A DNA stretch of 64,000 nucleotides from Streptomyces radicis (GCF_003626575.1 NZ_RBDY01000016.1:80103-144102), one strand, 5' to 3'. Shown: positions 24,838 to 32,784, numbered from the stretch's first letter. Made by a program: numbers and translations. Notes: a model not told the origin generated them from the sequence alone.

Positions 24838-25363
24838 GAGGACCTCCCGGTGGTGCCTGCCGACGTCACCTACGTCGCTGCTCCCGCTAGACGAGTGTGA
24901 CTTGCCCGGGCGCAGCCTGCCACAACCTTGCTGACTTGCCCGGCGTGTCGGGCCATGGTCTTGATCCGCTGTTGTGGCACAGTCACCACTTTGCCACGTG
25001 CGGTGACCGGCGCGAGCGAAATGCGCGCACTCGGGCCGCGGCGGGCCAAGGCCTGGGATTTCACATTACTCCATTGGGGCCAGCCGGGAAGGGCGCCGCG
25101 CCCCGGAAGTTTCCCCTCACCAAGGGAGTTGACCCGTTGTTTCCCCACCCCCAAGGGTGACAAGACTCACAGACGCGGCCAACCGGTGACAATCCCCGCA
25201 CGCCTCACGCGATCCATGGCGCCCGCGTGTGCGGACTGTGCGCGAGGCGGCGAATGGCGGAACTTTCCGTGGAGATTGCGCGCGGGAACGGTCGGGGCGC
25301 CCCCCGTGGGCGGCGAGGCGGTCCCTCGGGGCGCCGAAGGCCCGGGTGGCAGGATGTGGGGAC
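24838..25363. other. Gene-free spacer between divergent sepH and ferrochelatase
   Basis: These 526 nt hold no convincing gene; short frames inside have no start signals or family likeness. Visible structure includes the 12-nt direct repeat listed separately. Two interleaved inverted repeats are also present: GTGGCA (24974-24979) with TGCCAC (24992-24997), and GTCACC (24982-24987) with GGTGAC (25002-25007). TTGACC at 25129 may be a -35 element. Promoters for both genes must lie here. Confidence 0.6.
24898..24943. repeat. Direct repeat TGACTTGCCCGG, two copies
   Basis: Identical 12-mers lie at 24898-24909 and 24932-24943, a 34-nt period, upstream of sepH. They could be paired regulator sites. 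Confidence 0.6.
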
Positions 25364-26491
25364 ATGGACCGTGCCCCCGTTTCCGCTCCGTATGACGCCC
25401 TGCTGCTCCTGTCGTTCGGGGGGCCCGAGGGCCCCGACGACGTCATCCCTTTCCTGGAGAACGTCACCCGCGGGCGCGGCATCCCCCGCGAGCGGCTGGC
25501 CGCCGTCGGCGCGCACTACCACCTCTTCGGCGGCGTCAGCCCGATCAACGAGCAGAACCGCACCCTGCTCGCCGCGATCCGCGCCGACTTCGCCGAGTAC
25601 GGCCTCGACCTCCCGGTCTACTGGGGCAACCGCAACTGGGCGCCCCATGTCACCGACACGTTCCGCGAGATGGCCGCCGAAGGGCGCCGCCGCGTCCTCA
25701 CGCTGGCCACCAGCGCCTACGCCTCCTACTCCGGGTGCCGCCAGTACCGCGAGGACCTGGCGGGCGCGCTTGCCGCCCTGGAGGACGAGGGCGTCGAGCC
25801 GCCGCGCGTGGACAAGCTCAGGCACTACTTCAACCACCCCGGCTTCCTCGACACCGTGACCGACGGCGTCGTCGCCGCCATCGAACGCCTGCCCTCCGGC
25901 GTGCGCGACGGTGCGCACCTGGCCTTCTGCACCCACTCCATCCCCGACGCCTCGGCCGACACCTCGGGCCCGCCCCCGGGACACGGCCCCGGCGGCGCCT
26001 ATGTCGCCCAGCACCTGGACGCCGCCCGCACGGTCGCCGAGGCCGTCGACCTGGCCACGGGCGCCACCCACCCGTGGCGGCTCGTCTACCAGTCCCGCAG
26101 CGGCGCCCCCTCGACCCCCTGGCTCGAGCCCGACGTCAACGACCACATCGCCGCCCTGCGCGAGAGCGGGGCGCCCGCCGTGGTGATGGTCCCGATCGGC
26201 TTCGTCTCCGACCACATGGAGGTCCGCTACGACCTGGACACCGAGGCCATGGACACGGCGGAGAAGCTGGGCCTGCCCGCCGTCAGGTCCGCCACCGTCG
26301 GCGCCGACCCGCGTTTCGTGGCCGCGATCCGCGACCTCGTGCTCGAACGCGCCGCCGCCGAGCGGGGCGAGACCCCGCGCCGCGCCGCGCTCGGCCGCCT
26401 CGGGCCCGGCCACGACCTGTGCCCCGTGGGCTGCTGCCCCGGCCGGGCGCCAAGGCCCGCCGCGGCGGGCGCCGACAGCCCCTACGCCTGA
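25364..26491 (+). CDS. hemH: Ferrochelatase (coproporphyrin-type, actinobacterial)
   Basis: This 375-residue enzyme inserts ferrous iron into a porphyrin. Ferrochelatase signatures include ALLLLSFGGPEGPDDV near the start, YWGNRNW (about 89-95), AFCTHSIP with the catalytic His (about 187-194), and VMVPIGFVSDHMEVRYDLD (about 273-291). The C-terminus has LCPVGCCPGR, matching the Cys cluster that holds a [2Fe-2S] centre in actinobacterial enzymes. Gram-positive actinobacteria use the coproporphyrin-dependent route, so it likely makes coproheme (CpfC). ATG 25364 follows CAGGAT by 8 nt; the open frame further upstream is not family-like. Confidence 0.92.
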   Translation: MDRAPVSAPYDALLLLSFGGPEGPDDVIPFLENVTRGRGIPRERLAAVGAHYHLFGGVSPINEQNRTLLAAIRADFAEYGLDLPVYWGNRNWAPHVTDTFREMAAEGRRRVLTLATSAYASYSGCRQYREDLAGALAALEDEGVEPPRVDKLRHYFNHPGFLDTVTDGVVAAIERLPSGVRDGAHLAFCTHSIPDASADTSGPPPGHGPGGAYVAQHLDAARTVAEAVDLATGATHPWRLVYQSRSGAPSTPWLEPDVNDHIAALRESGAPAVVMVPIGFVSDHMEVRYDLDTEAMDTAEKLGLPAVRSATVGADPRFVAAIRDLVLERAAAERGETPRRAALGRLGPGHDLCPVGCCPGRAPRPAAAGADSPYA

Positions 26492-26531
26492 TCCGCCGCC
26501 GTCGCGGCCCGCCATCGCAAGGAGCACCACC

Positions 26532-27362
26532 GTGTCCGAACGCCCCGCCGCCGATCTCGCGGCCGAGCTGCTCGACCTCGCCCAGGAGGCCGCCACCCGC
26601 GCGGGCCTCCTGCTGCGCGAGGGCCGCCCCGCCGACCTGGGCGTCCTGGCGACCAAGTCGAGCCCCATCGACGTCGTCACCGAGATGGACCTGGCGGCCG
26701 AGAAGCTGATCACCGGCTTCCTGGCCGACCACCGCCCCCGGGACGGCTTCCTCGGCGAGGAGGGCGGCACCAGCGACGGCACGAGCGGCGTGCGCTGGAT
26801 CATCGATCCGCTCGACGGCACCGTCAACTACCTCTACGGCCTGCCCCAGTGGGCCGTGTCCATCGCGGCCGAGCACGAGGGCGAGGTGATCGCCGCCGTG
26901 GTGGCCGCCCCGATGCGCGGCGAGACCTACCGGGCCGTGCGCGGCGGCGGCGCCTGGCGGCTGCTCGAGGCCGCCGGGGCCCCCGAGCCGCTGGCCCCTC
27001 GCCCCTCGCCGCCGCTCGACCAGGCGCTGATCGGCACCGGCTTCAACTACGTGGCGACCGTCCGCACCGCCCAGGCGGCCCTCGCGGCCCGGCTGATCCC
27101 GCGGCTGCGGGACATCCGCCGCTCCGGCTCGGCCGCCATCGACCTGTGCGACGTGGCGGGCGGCCGACTCGACGGGTACTACGAACGCGGCCTGGCGCCC
27201 TGGGACCTGGCGGCGGGCGACCTCATCGCCAGGGAGGCGGGCGCCCTGACCGGCGGCCGCCCGGGGCGGCGCCCCGACCGCGACCTCACGGTCGCCGCGT
27301 CCCCCGGCGTCTTCGCCGTCCTCCAGCCGCTCCTCGACGAGCTCGGCGCCTGGCACGACTGA
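26532..27362 (+). CDS. Inositol monophosphatase-family phosphatase
   Basis: This 276-residue protein has the metal/phosphate motifs of the family: EEGG (about 76-79), WIIDPLDGTVNYLYGLP (about 89-105) and the C-terminal WDLAAGDLIAREAGA (about 224-238). It removes phosphate from inositol phosphates or related sugar phosphates; sequence does not fix the substrate, and histidinol-phosphatase or SuhB-like roles are possible. GTG 26532 has AAGGAG at 6-7 nt. Confidence 0.88.
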   Translation: MSERPAADLAAELLDLAQEAATRAGLLLREGRPADLGVLATKSSPIDVVTEMDLAAEKLITGFLADHRPRDGFLGEEGGTSDGTSGVRWIIDPLDGTVNYLYGLPQWAVSIAAEHEGEVIAAVVAAPMRGETYRAVRGGGAWRLLEAAGAPEPLAPRPSPPLDQALIGTGFNYVATVRTAQAALAARLIPRLRDIRRSGSAAIDLCDVAGGRLDGYYERGLAPWDLAAGDLIAREAGALTGGRPGRRPDRDLTVAASPGVFAVLQPLLDELGAWHD

Positions 27363-27374
27363 CCCGGGCGCGGG

Positions 27375-27394
27375 GGTCACCCGATCGGGTGACC
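27375..27394. repeat. Perfect 20-bp palindrome
   Basis: GGTCACCCGATCGGGTGACC is fully self-complementary with no spacer, 12 nt after the phosphatase stop and 5 nt before the terminator hairpin. It may be a protein site or part of the termination region. Confidence 0.7.
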
Positions 27395-27399
27395 ACACG

Positions 27400-27434
27400 C
27401 ACGGCGCCCCCCGGAGGATCCGGGGGGCGCCGTG
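27400..27434. terminator. Bidirectional terminator, 15-bp perfect stem
   Basis: CACGGCGCCCCCCGG (27400-27414) and CCGGGGGGCGCCGTG (27420-27434) pair perfectly around AGGAT. It sits between the convergent inositol-phosphatase gene and the 53-residue gene. Confidence 0.8.
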
Positions 27435-27452
27435 TCGAAGGGTCTGACCGGC

Positions 27453-27614
27453 TCAGCCGACGTGGACGCCGTGCTCCGCGGCAAGTCGGCGCAGGTCGTC
27501 CAGCTCGGCCTGCTCCACATCCATCGTGAACACGTCTCCGGCCTCACGAGCGCGGTGCAGATCGGACTCGGTGCTTTCGATTCGCTTGAGAATTCCAGCG
27601 GTGAACGCGTCCAA
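27453..27614 (-). CDS. Conserved 53-residue actinobacterial protein, TTG start
   Basis: The frame reads MDAFTAGILKRIESTESDLH and ends in LRRLAAEHGVHVG. I recognise this as a short conserved Streptomyces-type protein found beside CutRS. It is a charged, probably two-helix protein rich in Glu, Arg and Leu; its function is unknown. The start is TTG at 27614, with GAGGGGG 6 nt upstream. There is no ATG or GTG before the conserved MDAFTAG, so TTG is the only start that keeps the family N-terminus. It is convergent with the phosphatase gene and shares its terminator. Confidence 0.8.
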   Translation of the reverse strand: MDAFTAGILKRIESTESDLHRAREAGDVFTMDVEQAELDDLRRLAAEHGVHVG

Positions 27615-27914
27615 GGTGCGCCCCCTCGTCTTCGATCGGCGGCACTGGGGGAGTGCCGTGGTGGGTGCGACCTCTGTGGTCCCTCCACGTGGGTCGGCAG
27701 CGCGTCGGCTTACCGCCTACAGAGGCGTGGTCGCGGGGTGTGTGGCTGTCCTCCCCGGTGCGCGTCGGCCGGAAACATCGGCCCACGAGAAATTCGGGAG
27801 CCGTCCGCGTGCTCCTTCCCTTACCCCTGGTTTACGAGGGTGCGGTGCAGGATGGGTGTCGGGGGCGGCCGGCCGCCGCCCCCGCCAGCGTGTATGACGA
27901 GAGAGGGGCAGGAC

Positions 27915-28568
27915 GTGCGCGTACTCGTCGTGGAGGACGAGCAGTTGCTCGCGGACGCCGTCGCCACCGGCCTCCGCCGACAGGCCATGGCGGTGGACGT
28001 GGTGTACGACGGCGCCGCCGCCACCGAGCGCGTCGACCTGAACGACTACGACGTGGTCGTCCTCGACCGGGACCTTCCCCTGCTCCACGGCGACGACGTC
28101 TGTCGGCACATCGTCGAGCAGGGCAAGGCGACGCGCGTGCTGATGCTCACCGCGTCGGGGGACGTCAGCGACCGCGTCGAGGGCCTGGAGATCGGCGCCG
28201 ACGACTACCTGCCCAAGCCGTTCGCCTTCAGCGAGCTGATCGCCCGCGTGCGGGCCCTGAGCCGGCGGGCCACCCCGCCGCTGCCCCCGGTCCTCGAGCG
28301 CTCCGGCATCACCCTCGACCCCAACCGCCGCGAGGTGCGCAGGGACGGCCGGGAGATCAGCCTGGCGCCCAAGGAGTTCGCGGTGCTCGACGTGCTGATG
28401 CGCAGCGAGGGGGCCGTGGTCTCGGCCGAGCAGCTCCTGGAGAAGGCCTGGGACGAGAACGCCGACCCGTTCACCAACGTCGTGCGCGTCACCGTGATGA
28501 CGCTGCGCCGCAAGCTGGGGGACCCGCCGGTGATCACCACCGTGCCGGGCGCGGGATACCGGATCTAG
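27915..28568 (+). CDS. cutR: OmpR-family response regulator, CutR-like
   Basis: This 217-residue regulator has a receiver domain at 1-115 (phospho-acceptor Asp51 in VVVLDRDLP, Lys in YLPKPF) and an OmpR-type winged helix at about 125-217 ending in TTVPGAGYRI. GTG 27915 lies after AGAGGGGCAGG; ATG 27894 would add seven residues. It is followed after 3 nt by the histidine kinase gene. The pair resembles CutRS of streptomycetes, which senses envelope conditions. The 300-nt gap upstream, back to the divergent 53-residue gene, should hold its promoter; nothing else was seen there. Confidence 0.85.
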   Translation: MRVLVVEDEQLLADAVATGLRRQAMAVDVVYDGAAATERVDLNDYDVVVLDRDLPLLHGDDVCRHIVEQGKATRVLMLTASGDVSDRVEGLEIGADDYLPKPFAFSELIARVRALSRRATPPLPPVLERSGITLDPNRREVRRDGREISLAPKEFAVLDVLMRSEGAVVSAEQLLEKAWDENADPFTNVVRVTVMTLRRKLGDPPVITTVPGAGYRI

Positions 28569-28571
28569 GCC

Positions 28572-29855
28572 ATGGCCGCTTCCCCGCCGTCCCCCCCGCC
28601 CTCGCCACCCCCGGCCTCCCCGCCGCCGATGCCCCCTGCCCCGCCCAAGCCGCACTGGGACCCGCACGAGACCGAGCAGCCGAGGAGCTGGCTCCGCCCC
28701 ACCATCCGCATCCGGCTCACGCTGCTGTACGGCGGGATGTTCCTGATCGCCGGGGTGGTGCTGCTGACGATCATCTATCTGCTCGCGGCCCAGGCGCTCG
28801 ACCGCGGCACGGACACCCCCTTCCGGTTCAACAACCAGACGACCCAGGTCACCATCACCTCCGAGATCTGCCCCGCCCTGCCGAGCCCGGTGGACGCCTC
28901 GGACTTCGAGGCGTGGCTGGCCAAGTGCTCGGACACCCAGCGCGCCATCGCCCTCGACCAGCTGCTGCGCAGCTCGCTGCTCGCGCTGCTCGGCCTCGCG
29001 GTGGCGGCGTTCGCGTTCGGCTATGTGATGGCGGGCCGGGTCCTGTCGCCGCTCGGCAGGATCACCCGCACCGCACGCCGGGTGGCCGGATCGGACCTGC
29101 ACCGGCGGATCGAGCTGGACGGCCCCGACGACGAGCTCAAGGAGCTGGCCGACACCTTCGACGAGATGCTGGACCGGCTCGACCGGGCGTTCACCGCGCA
29201 GCAGCGCTTCGTGGCCAACGCCTCGCACGAGCTGCGCACCCCCCTGGCGATCAATCGCACGCTGCTCGAGGTGCAGCTCTCCGACCCGGAGGTCTCGCCC
29301 GAGGTCACCCAGCTCGGGAACACCCTGCTGGCGACCAACGAGCGCAGCGAGCAGCTGGTGGAGGGCCTGCTGCTGCTCGCCCGCAGCGAGAACGAGCTGG
29401 TGGACCGGAAGCCCGTGGACCTCTCCGAGGTCGCCGACCAGGCGGTCGAGCAGGTCCGCGAGGAGGCCAGGCGCAGGGGCGTGGAGATGTCGGGCGTCAG
29501 ACACCAGGTGTTCGTCCACGGGAACGGCGTGCTGCTCGAGCGCATCGCCCTCAACCTCGTGCAGAACGCCGTACGGTACAACGTGCCCGACGGCTGGGTG
29601 CGCGTCGATGTGGAGGCCCGGCCAGGGCAGGCCATGCTCGTGGTGGAGAATACCGGCCCGGTGGTCCCCGCCTATGAGGTCGATAACATGTTCGAGCCTT
29701 TCCGGAGGCTCAGGACGCAGCGCACGGGCAGCGACAAGGGTGTCGGTCTCGGCCTGTCCATCGTCCGGTCGGTGGCGAGGGCCCACGGTGGCTATGTCGT
29801 GGCCGAGCCCCGCGAGAGCGGTGGCCTCGTCATGCGCGTGGCCATTCCGGTCTGA
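28572..29855 (+). CDS. cutS: Sensor histidine kinase, CutS-like
   Basis: This 427-residue kinase starts with an unusual proline/serine-rich cytoplasmic tail (1-28). TM1 lies at about 52-74. A short extracytoplasmic domain (75-133) contains just two cysteines, Cys100 and Cys119, well placed for a disulfide that could sense redox state. TM2 lies at about 134-154. HAMP follows, then HisKA with His219 (SHELRTP), and an HATPase domain with VQNAVRYN, GVGLGLSIVRS and a C-terminal GGLVMRVAIPV. It phosphorylates the adjacent response regulator. Confidence 0.88.
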   Translation: MAASPPSPPPSPPPASPPPMPPAPPKPHWDPHETEQPRSWLRPTIRIRLTLLYGGMFLIAGVVLLTIIYLLAAQALDRGTDTPFRFNNQTTQVTITSEICPALPSPVDASDFEAWLAKCSDTQRAIALDQLLRSSLLALLGLAVAAFAFGYVMAGRVLSPLGRITRTARRVAGSDLHRRIELDGPDDELKELADTFDEMLDRLDRAFTAQQRFVANASHELRTPLAINRTLLEVQLSDPEVSPEVTQLGNTLLATNERSEQLVEGLLLLARSENELVDRKPVDLSEVADQAVEQVREEARRRGVEMSGVRHQVFVHGNGVLLERIALNLVQNAVRYNVPDGWVRVDVEARPGQAMLVVENTGPVVPAYEVDNMFEPFRRLRTQRTGSDKGVGLGLSIVRSVARAHGGYVVAEPRESGGLVMRVAIPV

Positions 29856-29882
29856 GCACACGAGGGGACGGGAAAGAAGGAG

Positions 29883-29898
29883 ATGTGATCAATCACAT
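29883..29898. promoter_or_regulatory. Inverted repeat ATGTGAT-CA-ATCACAT
   Basis: Seven-base perfect arms around 2 nt lie 28 nt after the kinase stop, in a 272-nt gap before the DUF4193 gene. The half-sites (TGTGA/TCACA) look like CRP/FNR-type sites, but the 4-nt centre is shorter than the classical 6. It may regulate DUF4193. Confidence 0.45.
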
Positions 29899-30127
29899 AC
29901 CGGTGCGGGAGCGGCGCGTGCGCGCCCTTGCCGCAACAGGCGTTTTGGCCCGTTAACGGCCCGATCGGCAGCCGGAATGATCACCTCTTCAGGCGTTCGG
30001 TTGGGTGTCGATTGAGTAACACCACTTGATGTGAGGCAAAATCTCCGCCTCAGGTCGGGCACAAAGTCCGACCCCCCGCGCGTTACGAGCGCTGGAGATA
30101 CCACAGACACCCGGAGGGGGAGAACGA

Positions 30128-30427
30128 ATGGCAACCGACTACGACACTCCACGCAAGACCGACGATGATGTCAACGAGGACAGCATCGAGGAGCTGAAGG
30201 CCCGGCGGAACGACAAGTCGGCGTCCACGGTCGATGTCGACGAGTTCGAGCAGGCGGAGGGCCTGGAGCTGCCGGGCGCCGACCTGTCGAACGAGGAGCT
30301 GTCGGTCCGGGTGCTTCCTCGGCAGGCCGACGAGTTCACCTGCATGAGCTGCTTCCTGGTGCACCACCGTTCGCAGCTTGCGTCGGAGAAGGACGGCCAG
30401 CCCATCTGCCGCGACTGCGCGGCATGA
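30128..30427 (+). CDS. DUF4193-family zinc-ribbon protein
   Basis: This 99-residue acidic protein ends in a zinc-ribbon-like pair, CMSC (about 73-76) and CRDC (about 95-98), after a disordered charged first half. It is a conserved actinobacterial DUF4193 member of unknown function, possibly nucleic-acid or RNA-polymerase associated by its ribbon; that is inference. GGAGGGGGAGAACG precedes the ATG. Confidence 0.9.
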   Translation: MATDYDTPRKTDDDVNEDSIEELKARRNDKSASTVDVDEFEQAEGLELPGADLSNEELSVRVLPRQADEFTCMSCFLVHHRSQLASEKDGQPICRDCAA

Positions 30428-30429
30428 GT

Positions 30430-30470
30430 GTCCGCGCCCGGATGCTGGCTAAGCCATGTCCGGGCGGGAC
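30430..30470. terminator. Hairpin between convergent DUF4193 and DUF3093 genes
   Basis: GTCC-G-CGCCCGGA pairs with TCCGGGCG-GGAC (12 bp, one bulged G) around a 16-nt loop that contains the DUF3093 stop. It probably acts in both directions. Confidence 0.55.
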
Positions 30471-30901
30471 GCGACCAGCGCCGCGGTGAGCCGGTCGGGA
30501 CGGCGGGTCGACAGATAGAGGTAGGGCGTCGGATCGTCCGGGTCCACCACCTCGACCCGCACCGCCGTCGGGATGTAGGCGCGGAGCAGCATGTGTGCCC
30601 GGGCATCCGCTCGATGGGAGCGCCACGCGCGCGCCTCGTCGGCGTCGAGGGCCCGGGCCTCTCCCAGGGCGGTGAGCGGGATCCTGGCCTGTCCGGCGAT
30701 CAGGGAGTCGGCCACCACCCGGATCCTGGCCGATCCGTAGGCGCTCAGCGCCACCCCGGCCACCGCGCCGCCCACCGCGAGCCCGCACAGCACCGGCACG
30801 GCGCCCAGCGGAGCCAGCGCGACCCCGAACAGAGCCACGCCGAGGACGGCCAGCAGCCACCACGTCCTCGGCACCGTCAGTCGCTCGTCATAGGGCTTCA
30901 T
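30449..30901 (-). CDS. DUF3093-family membrane protein
   Basis: This 150-residue protein opens with the family signature YDERLTVPRTWW. A helical hairpin of two membrane segments (about 13-55) follows, then a cytoplasmic domain rich in Arg and Ala containing YLYLSTRRPDRL. The function is unknown. It diverges from dut with 58 nt between starts, a gene pair I recall as conserved in actinobacteria. Confidence 0.88.
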   Translation of the reverse strand: MKPYDERLTVPRTWWLLAVLGVALFGVALAPLGAVPVLCGLAVGGAVAGVALSAYGSARIRVVADSLIAGQARIPLTALGEARALDADEARAWRSHRADARAHMLLRAYIPTAVRVEVVDPDDPTPYLYLSTRRPDRLTAALVASRPDMA

Positions 30902-30946
30902 GGGCCCAAGCATGGCAGGCTCGTCCCCCGCGCTGCCGTGCGGCGG

Positions 30947-30952
30947 TAGGGT
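30947..30952 (+). promoter_or_regulatory. -10 element TAGGGT, predicted leaderless dut start
   Basis: TAGGGT ends 7 nt before GTG 30960; no ribosome-binding site is seen in the 58-nt divergent gap. Confidence 0.55.
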
Positions 30953-30959
30953 CTGCACC

Positions 30960-31484
30960 GTGAGTGCCCCCGCGAGCAGAGCCCCCGTAGACGTGCTGAT
31001 CCGGCGGACGGACCCGTCGGTCCCCGTGCCGGCCCGGGCGCACCCCGGCGACGCCGGCGTCGACCTGATCACCACCGAGGCCGCCGAGCTGGCTCCCGGC
31101 GAGCGTGCCGTGCTGCCCACCGGCGTTTCGATCGCCCTCCCCGACGGGTACGCGGCCTTCGTGCATCCCCGTTCCGGCCTCGCCGCCCGCTGCGGGGTGG
31201 CCATGGTGAACGCCCCGGGGACCATCGACGCCGGGTACCGTGGGGAGATCAAGGTCATCGTGATCAATCTGGATCCGCGGGAGACCGTAAGGTTCCAGCC
31301 ATTCGACCGGATCGCCCAGCTCGTTGTCCAGCGGGTGGAGACGGTCCGTTTTCACGAGGTCGCGGAGCTGCCGGGATCGGCGCGGGCCATGGGGGGTTTC
31401 GGCTCGACGGGCGGCCATCCCGGCGTGCTCACCCCTTATGCTGCGGTCGGTCCCGGCGGGACTGCCGACCGGAAAGGACAATGA
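30960..31484 (+). CDS. dut: dUTP diphosphatase
   Basis: This 174-residue trimeric dUTPase hydrolyses dUTP to dUMP, keeping uracil out of DNA. Its five motifs are present: GDAGVDL (about 28-34), PRSGLAARCG (about 69-78), NAPGTIDAGYRGEI (about 83-96), the RFQPFDRIAQLVV strand, and the C-terminal GFGSTG loop (about 145-150). About 20 residues beyond the usual end are low-complexity. GTG 30960 is chosen because a -10 hexamer lies 7 nt upstream; the longer frame would cover the divergent promoter. Confidence 0.92.
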   Translation: MSAPASRAPVDVLIRRTDPSVPVPARAHPGDAGVDLITTEAAELAPGERAVLPTGVSIALPDGYAAFVHPRSGLAARCGVAMVNAPGTIDAGYRGEIKVIVINLDPRETVRFQPFDRIAQLVVQRVETVRFHEVAELPGSARAMGGFGSTGGHPGVLTPYAAVGPGGTADRKGQ

Positions 31485-31485
31485 C

Positions 31486-32250
31486 GTGTTCGGACGTCGT
31501 CGCAAGCGGAACGAGGAGCCCGAGGACGCGGTCGAGGCCACCGCGGACGAGGAGGCTCTGGACGAGGACGAGGTGCGCCGGGTCAAGCTCGAGCCCGCGC
31601 CCCGGCCCGAGGGCCCCTGGGACGTGAGCGAGGTCAGCAAGGCGGCCGAGGGCCGCGTCGACCTCGGTGGCCTCTTCGTCCCCGGTGTGCAGGGCATGGA
31701 GCTGCGTGTCGAGGTCGCCGGTGAGGCGATCGTCGCCGCGACCGTGGTGGTCAAGGACAGCGCGGTCCAGCTCCAGGCGTTCGCCGCCCCCAAGCGCGAG
31801 GGCATCTGGGCCGAGGTCCGCGAGGAGATCGCCGCCGGGATCACGCAGCAGGGCGGCGTGATCGACGAGATCGAGGGCCCGCTCGGCTGGGAGCTGCGCG
31901 CCAAGGTGCCGGTGCAGCTGCCCGACGGCAAGCGCGGCATGCAGGTCGTGCGCTTCGTCGGCGTGGACGGCCCGCGCTGGTTCCTGCGGGGGGTGATTTC
32001 CGGGCAGGGCGCGGTGCAGCCCCAGGCCGGTGGCCTGCTCGAGCAGATCTTCAAGGACACCGTCGTGGTCCGCGGCGAGTCGCCGATGGCGCCCCGCGAC
32101 CCGATCGTCCTCAAGCTTCCCCAGGACGCCCAGATGGTGCCCGACGGGGTCAAGCAGGAGCAGGCGCCCGACGACGGCACGCCCGTCTCCCGTTTCGCCG
32201 GTGGCCTGGACAAGCTGCGCCGCGGCCCGGAGATCTCCGAGGTCAGGTAG
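31486..32250 (+). CDS. DUF3710-family protein
   Basis: This 254-residue acidic protein starts with a basic patch (VFGRRRKRNEEP) and a Glu/Asp-rich linker. A folded domain (about 60-215) follows, with the family segments GPWDVSEV, GIWAEVREEIAAGI and VRFVGVDGPRWFLRGVISG. The function is unknown; it is conserved in actinobacteria beside dut. GTG 31486 lies 1 nt after the dut stop with GGAAAGGAC upstream, so the two are co-translated. Confidence 0.88.
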   Translation: MFGRRRKRNEEPEDAVEATADEEALDEDEVRRVKLEPAPRPEGPWDVSEVSKAAEGRVDLGGLFVPGVQGMELRVEVAGEAIVAATVVVKDSAVQLQAFAAPKREGIWAEVREEIAAGITQQGGVIDEIEGPLGWELRAKVPVQLPDGKRGMQVVRFVGVDGPRWFLRGVISGQGAVQPQAGGLLEQIFKDTVVVRGESPMAPRDPIVLKLPQDAQMVPDGVKQEQAPDDGTPVSRFAGGLDKLRRGPEISEVR

Positions 32251-32291
32251 GACCCGGGCGCGGGCGAAGGGCCGCCGCTCGACGGCACGCG

Positions 32292-32319
32292 CACACCCCG
32301 CCGGGGGCGGCGGGGTGTG
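32292..32319 (+). terminator. Terminator after DUF3710
   Basis: CACACCCCGCC (32292-32302) and GGCGGGGTGTG (32309-32319) form an 11-bp perfect stem with a 6-nt loop, 41 nt after the stop. Confidence 0.7.
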
Positions 32320-32346
32320 TCACGGGTGTCAGTGTCACGGGTGTCA
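32317..32346. repeat. 15-nt tandem repeat, two copies
   Basis: GTGTCACGGGTGTCA is repeated exactly at 32317-32331 and 32332-32346, just after the terminator stem and 46 nt before the next ATG. It looks like a recent duplication. Confidence 0.75.
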
Positions 32347-32391
32347 TGGCGGTCGGCCAGGGTACTCGTGGGCCTCCGGGAGGAGGCCACC

Positions 32392-32709
32392 ATGGTCGAC
32401 AGACGCCATGAGCGGACCGGCACCGAGCCGGTGACCGCCTACAGCGCTTTGCGGCTGCGACTGCTGCTGTCCGGCATCTTTCTGCCCTTCTTCGTGCTGC
32501 TGACCATTCTCTTCGCCATCTGGTGGGGGATCTCGGGCACTTGGGCCCTCGGCGGTCTGACGCTGGCGTCCGCCGTCCTGACGGTGATCGCGGCGATCGA
32601 CCTCGCGATCATCCTGCGCCGCCGCCGTGAGCAGGGGCTCGACCAGGAGCGGGACACCGGGGCGGGGACCGACACGGAAGAGGACAGCGGGGGACAAGAG
32701 GCCGCGTAA
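32392..32709 (+). CDS. Small two-span membrane protein, DUF6343-like
   Basis: This 105-residue protein begins MVDRRHERTGTEPVTAYSAL; the RTGTEPVTA-SALRLRL opening resembles the DUF6343 family of actinobacterial membrane proteins. Two membrane segments lie at about 28-50 and 55-76, followed by a basic RRRR boundary and an acidic tail. GGGAGGAGGCC precedes ATG 32392. The function is unknown. It lies directly before the kdp operon but is separated from it by 123 nt that hold a structured leader. Confidence 0.65.
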   Translation: MVDRRHERTGTEPVTAYSALRLRLLLSGIFLPFFVLLTILFAIWWGISGTWALGGLTLASAVLTVIAAIDLAIILRRRREQGLDQERDTGAGTDTEEDSGGQEAA

Positions 32710-32784
32710 GTGTCCCGTCAAGTCTGAGCCGGGCCGTGTCAGAGCCGCATCAAGGAATGACCGATCGTGCTCGGGCGGGGGTTC

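Noticed and set aside
24897..25160. Possible 87-residue gene in the sepH/ferrochelatase spacer
   Set aside because: No ribosome-binding site, no family likeness and unusual composition; treated as chance.
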